Shown: piece by piece, positions 35,363-49,100 of the stretch
Layout: every line of letters begins with the position of its first letter
How positions within the stretch are numbered: the stretch's first letter is position 1
Assembly (NCBI GenBank): GCA_964030785.1
Contig: OZ034970.1
Span: forward strand, 41,038,377 to 41,102,376
Direction: 5' to 3'
Source of the DNA: Siderastrea siderea
Lineage: Eukaryota > Cnidaria > Anthozoa > Scleractinia > Rhizangiidae
Length of the DNA: 64,000 bases
Position numbers and translations under genes: made by a program
Notes under the pieces: model-generated
The model's input: only the letters and a program-made list of their open reading frames with translations
Told to the model about the DNA's origin: nothing
Databases searched by the model: none

Positions 35363-38300
35363 ACTTTATTTATGTGTCTAATTGATCTAGCACCCTGTAA
35401 AGACAGCCTGCTAATTGGGGACACACTAAAATAATAATAATATTACAAGTTGTTAAAAAATGCACTTATGTCTAAACAATAATTAAAAATAATTTTCTAT
35501 ATAATTCAAGTAATCGTAATGAAAATACTAATATTCTACCACTGGATACTAAATATTCTACCAAGAACAACCTCCTGGTGAACAATGGCTGAAATCAGTT
35601 ATTCTGTGCTATTTGTATCCCACCCCTTTCTCTGCTGCTTTCTACCCCATTTTCTCTCAAGTCCCTGCCATTTGTCCCCTTCATAACACTGTTAACTGCC
35701 AGTGAGTAAACGTGAAGGTAGAGAAGAACCTCTGGTGAAAATTGGTGTACATGTAATTATTACTTTTACAATGCAATCTTTGCCTAAACAGGTCTTCACG
35801 GTATTGTGTTGTTATTGTTGTTGATATCTTTCTATTGTCTGTAGAATCTTATTCAGATCAAAGAGCAAATTATTGATATGTTGGAGTCTGATAATGATGG
35901 GTAAGCTCACTCATTTGTTTCTTTGTTTCTTTGTTTCGATTTTGCAATTTTAGAGCTAGACTGGCCCTCAGTGAAGCTAACGGGAAAACATTCCAATCTT
36001 TACGATTTCTAAATTCATATAGAAATGTACTGTGTACATCAGAATAGTGTGAATACTAAGAATTATAATTCCTGGAATTAAAAATGTTTTTAATCAGGAA
36101 TTCTCACATTTTGTTTGGCTGTGGCACAATTCAACAGTCAAAATCTAATTGTATATGTGGTAGTTGCGCACAGTGATAGACTTACATGTTATTCAAAGGA
36201 CACTGAACACCCAAGCATAAAATGGGCTGCACCAAGGAAAAAGGGACCTTAAACAAATTGCTCAGTTGAAAAACAAACACCACTAGATTCACTGTATTCA
36301 GTATTTGACTGCTAAATTTACAAAAAAATTTTGAGGCAATTCTTTTCAAAAGATCATTTAGTTTAATGAACGTTTGGTTTGGCATTGGCAATTTATGTCA
36401 TCATCCCAGTAACACACATTTTGTCAACTTCCCATAAGAGGACACCTAGAGCTCCTTCATCTACTTGTACCTCTGTAAACAATCACTTGAATGTGATCAA
36501 AAGGGTATCATCCTCTTACAGGAGAATAGGCAGAACAGTTTCTTTGTCAGCAGTAGCCAATTAATAAACTACAAAATGTATTTTCAATTTGTTATTTTCA
36601 GGATAAGAACTCATGCTATCAAGTTCATTGAGATGCTGGTTCTAGTGCAGTCACTGAAATCTCAGGTGAGTTTCACTGTTTTGAGCAAAATAATAAGGCC
36701 AGTGGACATTTTGCATTTAACATTCCCAGTCATCAGCAGAACACAGAAAGCACATTGTATAATTAAAAGAATAGTTTTAAGTATGAAATTTAATACATAT
36801 AGTGTTTTCAGTGTATTATAGTTATATAACAATTAATTGTCAGGCAACAGTACAGGTGTAAAGGATGTTAAATTACATGTACATGTGCAGTGCAACCCGG
36901 TTCATACAACCAACAATGGGCCACATGATTAACTAAGTGGAAGGGTCAGTCAGATAAACCAGGTTTTCAAATAAGGCATTGACTGTGTTCAACTATTTGT
37001 GAGGATGTGGCATTTTGAAGTTTGCAAAATTAACTTCTTTGTTTTCTGAGTCTTTGGCTACAATGATTGATGCCCGTAAAAAAAAACAACCAGTGGTTGA
37101 GTCTTGAAAGTCACAGTAAAGCCGCAATGTGTATTCAGCATTATGCTGAAAAATGCACAGGAGCTGTGTTGCTTTGCTTCTGAAAAGTTTCACTGTGTGA
37201 CTTTATCTTCGTTATACAGACCCATTATTAATGTTAGAACTGCTTTAGATCTAACTAGATCAGGGGATGGAAAGGGTTTAACCCTGCCGCAACAGTAACA
37301 AGCATCAGTATCCCTACTTGAGGCCCTGTTAGGGTAAATTTCGACAAGCGACATGGCCTTCAAACAGCGACATAAGAGAGTTGAAATGGCGACAAACGAC
37401 ACAAAGATTGGATTGAAAGTGCGACAGCGACGAAGACAAGCGCAAATACAATAGTAAAATACCGACAGGGACATGGCTTCCTCCTTAATACGTGAAACGA
37501 AGGGTTTTGAAATTCAGACCAGCGACATTCGTAGCCCCCCTAAAAGGGCCTCCTACTTGATCAAACATACAGGTCATGAGAATAAAGGAAATGATCACCA
37601 AACATGAAATGTCTCGATGTTTGTGCAAATTCTCCCAACTAGTACCATAAGAAATGTATGGATAACACTAAGGAGAATATGCACATTGGTATCGGGGCAT
37701 AGAGGGTTAAAATTCAATTCTCCCTTCAACTTGTAACAAGGCAGTGGTGGGGCTTACAGTGTGATAAATGAAGTTGTATGGAGTAAGTCTTGTTCATTTA
37801 TCACAGGATTCGGAGGCCTTAAAGAAGGGTGAAGCAGACATCTCACTAGAGATAGTCCCCAGAAATCATTCCCTTATCAAGATGACAGAACTCAGAGAAG
37901 AGGGAGGATCAATGCTGGAAACACTGCTAACTCTTATTGCCTCTCATACCATCTCCAGGTTAGTTTTACTGGCAAAAAAATCCATTGAACATTATAATTA
38001 TTAGAGAATCTAAGGAAAAGAAAAGTACCATTGAAAAGTGTTGCTTAGTAGCTATTATTGGAATTGTCACCCTGTAGGATTTCATCCACAAACTGAAAAG
38101 TTTGAACCACATTGTACAGCATAATAAACATCACCACAGTAAGGTAATGCTCAGTAGCTTTCATTTGAATGGTCACACTTGAGGATGTCATCCTCAGACT
38201 CAAACGTGAGAAACACCTTGTACAGCACAATAAACAGCACCACAGGAAAGTACTGCTCAGTAGCTTTCATTTGAATGGTTACAGTGTAGCATTTCCATGC

Positions 38301-41300
38301 ACTTACCCAAGAGTAAGTAGCACATCGTTCAGCTTAATAAACAGTGCCACAGGGAAGTGTTGCTCAATGGCTTTCATTTAAATGGTCACACTTCAGGATT
38401 TCATCCAGACTCAACAGTTAGAATGACATTGTTGTACTGCATAAAAAAACAGTTCCACAAGAAACTACTGGTCAATAGCTTTGATTTAAATGGTCCCAGC
38501 TAAAGATTTCATAATTTGGTACCTCTCTAAAAAGTTAGATTAGTGTTGTGCATGATTCAGAGTTTTCATAGAGTGTAGCAAAAACCCTCTCATCTCTGAG
38601 AGGGAATGATAATTACAAGATCTACCCGTATACGTGCTACATGTATAACCTTGTAAAAACAGGCAATATTTTTTTCTGTCTCAGTCAGTGTTTCCGTCTG
38701 AAATATTGGTTGTAACAGTTTAGGAATAATTTTTTTAAAGTTGTCAGGTTCTGTCATAAAATTTGCATAACATTAAAATGAAATTACCGGTATGATGTCT
38801 TCTTTTAGTGTGAATTTGATGGCAGCTCTTGGATCTCTGTCAGCCATTGCCCGACAAAGACCCGCTTTCATGTCAATTGTTGTTCAGGCCTTTGAATCTC
38901 TACATGGTAGGTTTATGTCTTTGCTTATGACCAGTTTTAAATTCATTTATGACTGATCAAACAGTGGTACAATGTTGTAAACACCCACAGCGGAAGTCTA
39001 ATTACCAGCTGAGGGCCTGACCCGCCGTGACCCACCCCTGTGCAAAAATAAAGACTGGAAATGGAGTGGCATGCATTGTAAGGGCTAGGAAGGTGTTTTT
39101 TATTCATGGAGTTCTTACCAAAATGACGGCCATTCCGGGAATAACGTACAGGACCAAATTTTTTAAACAAATTGAATGCCACATGCAGAAAGTGAGGAGA
39201 ATCTGAGGAAATAAATTATACTGTATGAAAAAACAGCTCAAATTCAACGCAAGGTACTAATGTTCCCCCAGCTCTTTATTTGAAAATATGTTTTGTTGTT
39301 GTACTGTAGTTTACACATATAGCACTGGAAAACTGTGTATTCTTCAATCTTGTTTACAGCTAATCTTCCCACTTCACTGAGCAAATCACAAGTCAGCAGC
39401 GTTAGAAAAAATCTTAAGGTATAGTAGAGTAATGACAAAATAATGGTATTATACACAAACAGAGCACAAAGAAAAGTTGTCTCTGTGTGTTATCGATGTG
39501 CTGTCTCTCATGTCTATATTTCAAGTATGAGGAATGCTTTAAAGTAGACAATAACTTACACTTTAGATCTCACTTTGAATTTTTTTTAGTTAACTCTTTC
39601 GGTAACCATTAGGTCGAAGGTTCACAGCACATCAAATGAAAAAAGCTCGTTTTATTTAAATTACAAGATACTGAAACAAACAACACCAACCCTGGACAAT
39701 TCAAAGCTACATGTAACCTTACTGTGGCTTTCAATAACATACAGACTCTGAAGTCAACACTAAACCTACATCTACATGTATTCAATTGGTGAAGTCCAGT
39801 GGCCATCACACCAAAACTCGTTTTGTTGTCCACTGCTGCCCATCATCTCAGCAGAAGTCTCAGAAAACAACTGACCCTTTTACATGTACTTCCAAGAGTG
39901 CCCAAAATAAGAACTCAGGACAAATCTCAAATTTCATTTTGTAAAATACTTAAATATAAATAGTAGCATGTGAAAGTACCGTATTTTCTCGATTAAACGC
40001 CGGACCCCGAATAAATGCCGGGCTCAAATAAACGCCGGGTCTACAGGGTCGATTTTAAAATAAACGCCCCCGGCGTTTATTCGGGGTCCCGGCGTTTATT
40101 CGAGATGGGTATATTAAATCAGGATTTTGTGTCGTGACTGTATACTAGTTCTCTTTCTACCATTATGTTTGAATTTATACGCTAATATCCAAACCAAACT
40201 ACCCTTTACAAAAGTACTTTTTACAAAACCAGATGAAACAAACGACGCATCAGGTGTCGTGTCAATCTCTTTTAAATCATGGCAACTTTTCTGCGGATAT
40301 CAAGCAAGGATCATCTTGAGAGTCTCTCCAGCAGTTTCTTGCAATTGAATCGTTCCATAATTTTGCCTTTCTCAGAACTGATGGAGAAGGAACCTCGCCA
40401 CCACCTTGTTCAAAATTGCTTGCACGGTACGTTTGCTGTCGAGCAGTTACCGATACACTTCCTCCTTTCATGCACGGAGAAACGTAACGTTGAGAAGAGT
40501 TCAATCACTGTTTCTGTCAGTGACTTTTTTTTTGATAAATAGCTTACCAGATTCACTTAGATGAGACAAAGTTGAAGGCATTGTTTCACATTTTTTAAAC
40601 GTTTTTGTTGAAATTTGGTTCTTGTTTAAATAAACCCGAATAAACGCCGGGTTCGAGTAAACGCCGGGTCTACGAGGCCGAAGTTGAAATAAACGCCCCC
40701 GGCGTTTAATCGAGAAAATACGGTACTGTTAAAGAGATTTCATTTGAATGGTCACACCATGGGATTTCGTCCACAGACTCAAAAGAGAACCGCTTTGGCT
40801 CCATAACTGACTCTGGGAGTGAAAGGGTACAGTGTAGGTTAACTGGTAGTCCGTAGACCCAGCTAGTTTATTTTACAGTTACAGAAGCTTCAGACCAGGC
40901 TTCCAAAGTAAAAAGGTCCTTTTTTCAAATAAATTATCAAAGACACATCTGGCTAATCTTTATTTTTTTCTAATTTGTGTCTTTGCAGCTTCATCTGATG
41001 AGTCTTCTGAAACATCCTTCATCAGGTAAAATGCTTAAGTACTCATCCATCTTGATTTCAACACTCAATGTGATTGGTTTAAACTGGTACTTTATTAGTT
41101 TTATCGGGTGGCTGCAGTATTACAGCTAGACTTAATTACATTCACTGGGACACTTGTCCTGCATACTTTTTAAGCTTGGTCATGAAATATGAAAGCTGTA
41201 GCATTCAGCATGACACAAGCATCGGACAAAGAAAAAATGAGTGCCTGACAGGAAGTGATTGAATAGTTGCTCACACAAGAGTATGCAAGTTAACCAGCAG

Positions 41301-43119
41301 TGACCATACTTAAAAACGGTGTGTCATACTGTTGTTAGTGTTGGCATTGTAGAGAACAAGTAATGCCGCTGAAAACAAGCCAAAGGTGTCGTATTTAGAC
41401 ATTTTTGCTTTTTGTTTTCTTTCAGTTGAGTTTCTGCCGCAAATTACGACTCTGCTAACAGATCTTGGCGCTTCACAGGCTGAGGTTGGTATAAAATTAT
41501 ATTTAAAAAAAGGAAATGTCATGAGAGATTAGCCTGCAGTCGTTTGGGCTGCATGTACATGTATAGTTCTCTTTCTTCAGTCTATTAGCGTAAGTTGATC
41601 TTGTTTTTGACAAATTTTCCTCAATTTTCACAGTTGCAAAAGAACATGCCAAAACCCAGCACAGAGAAAAGAAGGTTGGTGTCCAAGCCATTTAACTTAA
41701 CTTTCTGGTTGGTACATGTATATTAAGCCAAAATTTACAGCACCTTCTGTCATCTCAAACATACAGTTTAGCTTTCTTGGACCTGTCACTGTCTCGAACC
41801 AAACTCGTACCTAGTACAGTACACAACTTTCCACTAGCCATCACAATATGTGCTTTCTGAAAGCCAGTCATTCACAGTTTATCACCCAGAATTTTGTCAA
41901 GGGGGAGGGGAGGTAACAACCATTCTTCGGGTGCCAAATGATTATCTTGTGCGCCTTCACGAGAACAAGACAAAGGCTGAAAAAGAATAAGAAACTAAAG
42001 AGCGGGGAAAGACTAAACCATTTGGAATGCAGGAAATGGTCGCTTAACAGCGAATCTTAGCAGCTGTTTACATGACTTTTCAAGGTGAAAAGTCCCAGTT
42101 GCCTAACACTCAACCGCCGTAGGGCTGCAACGATACACCGGTGCATCGGTGAACCGCGATATTTTTCGCACGATACGAAAATCGATATTTGAACAAGATA
42201 TCGCGATATTACGGTACAATAGAATATGCCACATCAACACATGTTTGAATATGCCGTCATATTCATATTCCTTACCCAAGCTCTGCATTTTAGCCTTTGT
42301 AAGGCGATTTGATGTTGTGTTATTACTGTTAAATTTGTTATTATGGAAATTAATTATTTGAAAGAAATGGTCTAAGATGTTGCATGGTAGCTAGTTTTGT
42401 CGCGCACAGCAGTGTATCGTATCGTGTATCGTATCGTGGCCCTTGTATCAATATATGTATGGTATCGTTGGAAAATGTATCGTTGCAGCCCTAAACCACT
42501 GTGCTTGGACATACAGTGTAGGTAAAAGCTGATGGTGTGCGCATAGTAACCTAGCATTGTTACTTTTGTTTTGTGTCCAAGGCCTGAACCAGAAGCCGTA
42601 AATTCAGCTAAAAAGCAAAAAATTGATGTAAGTACAGGTTTTATTATTTTTTTTAGTTTATTTTTAGCAAAGGATTACATGTATGCCTGCATCAAAGGTT
42701 TGAAATGAATAAACTTTCTAAGTAGCATTCCATCCAAAGACCCGAAAGTGAGAACCACCTTGTACAGCATAGCAAACAACACTACAAGAAAAAACTGCTC
42801 AGTGGCTGATTTGAATGGTCAGACTTAAGGATTTCATTCACAGACTCAAAAGGTGAAACCATCTTGTGCAACGTATAAACGCTACCATAGGAAAGTAATT
42901 CTCAACAGCTTTCATTTGAATGAAGAAGGATGTTAGTTTTGTAAAGAAGCTGTGGTGCTGCATTGATGGAGAAGTGAAACACAAAAATTTGGATTTAACA
43001 ACAGAGTTGGTAAGGTAAATTGGCCACCATAAAGAAATTGCAAGCTGACGTTTCGAGTGTAACTGTTATCCCTTCGTCAGAGCCAATCATGAAGGGCTCT
43101 GACGTAGATCTTACCCTGG

Positions 43120-43156
<37 letters not shown>

Positions 43157-46100
43157 CTTTCAATTTGTTTACGGTGACCGATTTACCATACCAACTCAGC
43201 TGATAAATCAAAAGTTTTGTATTTCACTTGAATGGTCACATTTTAGAATTTCATCCACAAACTCAAAAGTTAGAACACAGACACTTGCACGGTTTATTCG
43301 AGAGCGCGGATTTGCGGGGTTTCCGCAATACGAAAAAAAAAATGCCGTATAAAATGTACGTTGACGCGTCAAATGGGGCGCACAAAATTGTGCCCAAGGC
43401 TAAGTACTTATTTCTGAAATAAAGTATTCAAAAACATCACTGATGATAAGATTGATATGACCGCCGCCCTATACTTTGAAGTTTATAGCCTTACTGTCTC
43501 AATTGCCTTTCTCTTCTTCGTATGTTTTTGTGTTCGTATTCTGCACTTTGGTGAGTTGCTTCTGAGTTCTTTTTTTTCCTCCATGCATATATAACGATAA
43601 AAAAATAAAAACAGGGAAAGTCACCGTTTGCAAGCGACGAGATCCATTATCTCACAGGGCAAACATCCGGGATTCTGCAGTAACTCGAGTCGCTCCTTTC
43701 TTGGGCCCCCTTTCTTGGGCCCCCTTTCTTGGGCCCCCTTTCTTGGGCCCCCTTTCTTGGGCCCCTTTCTACAGAAGGGGGCCCACTGGGCCCTCATTGG
43801 CCAATTTCTAGAATAAACCCTAATCGCGTCTTTCATTTTCAGACTGAGGAGATAGAGACAATGTCTTCATCAGATGCTGTTGAAATGACAGCTCAAGACA
43901 TAATCCCCAGGCTGAATAAAGAAACAGTAACGGATCTTGTGTTGGTCAGCATGTTGGCTCTTCCCGACAGCATTCCATCTCACTTTCATGACACCTACAC
44001 GCCCATTGCTGCGGCAGGGGGGCAAGCACAGGTCGTGCATCTTGCCCGGCTGCTGGCCACGCAGATGAATGCGGCCAAGGTTGGAAAAGGTTACGAGAGG
44101 ATGGAAGCTTTAAGAAAGGTAATGTTTGTTGGCTTAATTAAAGCGCCTTCACACGGTAAACTAAAGTTTGCCAACACGCATGTCAGCAAATTTAGCTTTT
44201 CAAGTGTGAAAGTTTCAACAACGGTTGATAAACCTAAAGTGGTCTCTATTCTCACCAACGTTTTCAACAACTGTTTTATGTTGGCAAACTGGCATTTGAC
44301 ATAACCTCGCTCGCCACAGTCTCCAACTAGCTCAGTGGTTAGAGCGTCCGACCGGTGTACGGGAGGTCAGGGGTTCGATTTCTGTCGGGAACTCAGATTT
44401 TCTTTGTTTTTTTTTTTTTTGTTCCACGCTAGTGACAAACTGAATATTCCATCTTTCATATATGAACATTTGTCATACAAATGCTGTTACATCGAACCAA
44501 ACTAATCTGGAGAACTTTTCATGTATTTTTAAATCAGCTGGATAAGCTAAGGGAAGACCGAACTGGGTTTAAGCAATTTCATTTTTTGTGAAAGTTTGTC
44601 GTCTAGAATTTCAAGTTTTCCATCTTTCTGGAGTTTGCCAAAATGAACCGTGAAAAATGAAGGGGTTGAAGGAACTTTGTCACTTATTTCTGTTACAGGA
44701 GGCTTTACTCATCATTATTTCTGGTGTAAAACGTCCGAAAAGTGGCAAAAAATGGAAGTTTAAAGATCGAAAGTTCTACACCTCTGTCGGAAAGAATATC
44801 CAAGCATTTTGGAAGTTAGGCCCGGTTCAAACGTCGAACTTTACATGTACCGATCCTAATGCAAATAAGCAAAACCAATAGATTTTTCTCCTTTTCTTTA
44901 GGTTCGACACTTGTATAGTTCGACGTTTAAACCGGGTCTTAAAGTTTAAGCCGCGTCAAGCACTGATTTCAGTCTTTCAGTATTACGCATTGACTATGTA
45001 AACGTTAGGTTTTCATATTGGGCCAGAACTCAAGACCAGTCAGCGACATTCTGGAACTCGGTTAAGCTCTCTGATTTGAACTCAGCTAAACTTCGTGTAC
45101 TGCTTGGATCTTAATTTTAGGCTCAAAATGACCCAAGAATGAAGGAGGCAGAGATCATGTCGATCCCTGTAATAGGTGGAGCAAATTCATGGGGCAACAA
45201 TGGGTCTGGTGTTGAAGAGAACTCAATGGTAAGTTACGCTTTGCTATGACTACAGTAATGATTCCATTTACCGACCGGGGCATTTATTTCATTTTGGGAT
45301 TTCAAGGGAGGGCGCTCATTGGATAGGGACAGGGCTCTGATTTCTTTTGGACATAAACATCTTACAGGAAAGCGGCATTTACGCTGTTACGCACTTTTCA
45401 GCACGTGGGCGCTTATGGAGAGAAAAGGTGCCAGATAACAAACAATGGCACTTACTGGAAGGAGGGCGCTAAATCGGTGATAGTTTCGAAGCTGATATTC
45501 AAGCATCCAAAGATTTACACTGTGGGGTATTAAAAACCAAACCACATCACGGGGAATTACTACTGGAGAGCTTCAATTTGAATGGTTACTCTTCAGGATT
45601 TCATCCATAGACCGCACATTTGTAAGGTTCTAACTACCTTGTACAGAACAGAGAAGGCCAAGCATTTTCTCCGCCAGTACCTACTTAGAGGTTGGCGTAG
45701 GGCAGACTATAGGGAACTTAAGCAAACACGACGGCGACGGCTGACGAGAACGTCACAAAACAAAAGGTTTAATTAGCACAACAATGACTCTACACGTGCG
45801 ACACAGATTTTTGTACATTTCTTTGCCGTCCTCTGAAAAACAACAACGTGAAATGACCAAATTCAAAGTTTTATGTAGAACGTGAACACACGACAGTGAA
45901 TTTTCTTTTTTCTACCTGAACTGTAACGCAGTCCTTACAGAGTCAGCTCCCGGATTATTCGGGTACATTAGACAGATTGAACGAGTTGAAACTATTGCGA
46001 AAAAGTTTGAAATAATTGGAAGTCATTTTCAAAGTGACGTTTTCCTTGGCGTTGCCGTCGTGGTTGCTTAAGTTCCCTTATGAGGCGTCCCTCTCTTCAA

Positions 46101-49100
46101 TGCAAAAGTGCACAACCCGCTTTATCATCCCGCCCCAAACTTGGACGCCAAAGTGACTGTATTTTTTAACTTCCAAGCGTTATATATTATTTATTGTACT
46201 TTTATTTTCCCTCAGTTTATGTATAGTCAGGCTAAACCTGAAGAAGATTCAGCGCTGAAAAGGATGTTAGGTATTGACAAAAAACTTGATGTATTTAACA
46301 TTGCAACTTACATGGAGAGGAATAGAAACTGGGGAGGGCGATGTTTTGCTGAAAATTATGGGTGGGCTAAGGGTAGCCACATAGAACGGAAAACACTATA
46401 ACCAGAGCCAAAACCCATCAGTTTTGTACCCTTACGCACCTTGTACCTTATACCCTTTTTCCTTGCAGCGATTTTCAGTGTTGCATACAGAGCACAAAAT
46501 AGTTGTATATTTGGCTTTCTGCTTACTGTGTGAACAGGGGAAAGACCGTTAAACTGAACTGTCAAACTTGCAATTTGTTTGGTTCTTGTTGAAAGAAACG
46601 ACGATTAAACTGAGAAGAGTATGATCTTCTTTCAACAGGTGGGCATTTTGATCCAACAAAGGAGAAGAGACCTTTGGATATTAAAAAGGTACTCATTTTT
46701 TACAAAAAAACATAGAACAATCATAGTCGCCGGATGTTTCAAAGTTAAAGCACCTGCACACGTCTGTGACTTCTGCCGGTTTTTATTGTTTTTACGTCTT
46801 CCTTCCACACGCATCGAAAACTGGTATTTAAAACCTTTATCCTAAGCAAAGTGCACATTTTTCACAACAGAGATTCGTCTTTTTCATGTGAACGACAAAA
46901 GAAAAACAAGAGAAAAGGGAACCGTTTAACAAAATTTCTTTTAGTCCACCACTTTCTGTAAAAGAATTGTCTGCAAATATGCAATCACTGCAAGTTGTAT
47001 TTTCGACTGTTTTCAACGTTTGCATGTGAACAGGTGAGAATGAATGAAAACATGTAAGTGTGGATGCAAAACGCTTTTAAATTTGCATAAAAAGCCAAGA
47101 TTTCCAATCAAAAAGGGATGAAAAACAATTGATGTATGTGTGGACAGTAGGTCCCAAGACACAAACATTTACTTAAAGCTGTATCTGCTTAGGGAAAGCC
47201 ACAATTTTTTCAAACTATTTTGTTAACATTAACTGAAGTAACAACTATCAAATGATTCTTAAATATTCTTTAATATTCCCTCTCTAACTACCCTTAGTCA
47301 ACGACCAAACACTGTTTCTTGGTATACTGTACGGTACTTAAAGTGTGAATTTTCTAACTATTAGTGTAACAATTTGTCTTTTCTTCAGACACCGTTTGTT
47401 CCTAAAGAAGCTCCTGTCCCTCAGCTGGTAGGCATTTTTCTTAACCTAATGCAACATTACACCAATGTATGTGCTAAGGGAGCCCATTGCCCCAATTTTT
47501 CACCCTTGAAATCGTGATGCACAGTGCTAGTGTAGTAAAATTGCTTTTTTTCTGGCGCAGGGCGTAATATTGCTTGCGTTGCATTCGTAAAGTCTGTTTA
47601 GTAGAAAGCCGGTGTTATACTTGTCCTATTTCGTGCAACTTGCCTCGTAGCAAAATCAGTATACTCAACATGCACGAAAAAATTGCTAAGTGTTACATGA
47701 CATGCTATGGTGATTACTTGTGTCACGCTTTTGTTGCGAGACAAGTTGCGTCAGCGAAACTCTGCCCAAAGTAATGCCGCAGGCCTTTATTCAGTCACGT
47801 AGATTCGCTGTTGTCAACAAAAATCATTTAAGATAATGGCCGCATTTATCTTAGAGGACGTCAAAGACGTTAAGAACGGCTTTGACGTCTGTTCATAAGG
47901 ACATCTAGTGTAAAAATGGAGACCTCCTTAGTGACGTCCAACTAGAACAGTAGATTCAGCCGCGCACTATTTTCTATAATGAGAGGATTAAGCATGAGAT
48001 AGTGCGAAGTGATTTTTCGGTTCCGGTAAGGACGTCTTGTCTTTTTAATAGACAGCTTTGACTGTTGAATGCCCTTAGCAAAAGACGTCAAAGACGTCTG
48101 GACGTCTAAGTCGTCTACCTAATACCGTATTTATACTGAGACGGCTAAGATGCTAAGACGTCTGAGACGGCATTAACATCGTCTAAGATTAACGGCCAAT
48201 CAGCATTTGAGCTTTGAATTGAAAGGGCTCATGCCCCTAAAACTGCTACACTGTTCTTATTTATTTGTGTTTTACATTTACAGCGCATGCGAAAAATCAA
48301 ACCGTTTAAGTTATCTGACGTGACGAGGATTTTAAATCCAGAGGAGCGACAAAAAATGATGACTGGAGCAGTTAACAGAATACTGGGAGCGGAAAGTAAG
48401 TTAGCTAGACATGAGATTTAAGTGAACTAGTAGCCTTTATATGGGACGGGACAAGCGTGGCGCAAAATACAGGTTTGCATGATAGGTTGATAGTCGATCG
48501 TAGACTCGAGCTTCGAATTCCACATCATCCAAACGTTGTTTAATGCAACTTTGTGGTAAGAATTTTTGATGGTAATCAAACTTTGTTCAACACCTGCCTG
48601 GGCTAGCGTGGGCAAACAGGGAGTGCGGAGCGTCGTGGGAAGGCTGCATTGCACCTATCCCACAATGTCACGCGCACCATCATGTAAAAAGGAGGGGCGC
48701 CTGGGGATGAGGCAGGTTCAACACCACTCAACTCCATTCAACATCATTCACTATCACTAACCACTGACGCGTACTTTAGAGGAGAATTTCTATAAAGTTT
48801 AGACTTCCCCAAACAAAGTGACCTCTCTGATGAAGAGGGTGTCCGCATCGCGTGGCTGTCCGTGAGCGCAAATTTGACTGTCACCTTGTGGTAGCGAAGC
48901 TTGCATATCTCAGTGATCCCAAGAGCTATGCTGGCGGAGGAGGGGAGGGAGGGTCGGTCCCTGGAACCCTACCTGATTAGTTGAAGGAAAGAAACTGACA
49001 TAGGGCTGCCCATAGCCATCCAGGTGGGGGATTGGGCGTGGAGTCCAATCGCTGTAAAACGATTGTGGAGTCCACAAAACGACTGTGGAGTCCAACGCTG

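Noticed and set aside
35050..35424. Reverse-strand protein with a poly-isoleucine tract
   Set aside because: Pure translation of the AAT/ATT microsatellite.
38045..38500. CRISPR-like array
   Set aside because: Units are 106 bp tandem repeats without unique spacers, in an intron of an animal gene.
40279..40542. 87-codon frame inside the 745-bp TIR element as a transposase
   Set aside because: No DDE or other catalytic pattern is seen, and the element is too short to encode a transposase.
43729..44304. 191-codon open frame as a separate gene
   Set aside because: It is SYMPK exon 16 (43843-44118) extended upstream through a 15-bp tandem repeat and downstream into the intron.
46108..46401. 97-codon open frame as an independent gene or longer SYMPK exon
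   Set aside because: Only 46216-46270 is needed to connect the flanking SYMPK exons in phase. The rest is intron read-through with no similarity to symplekin.
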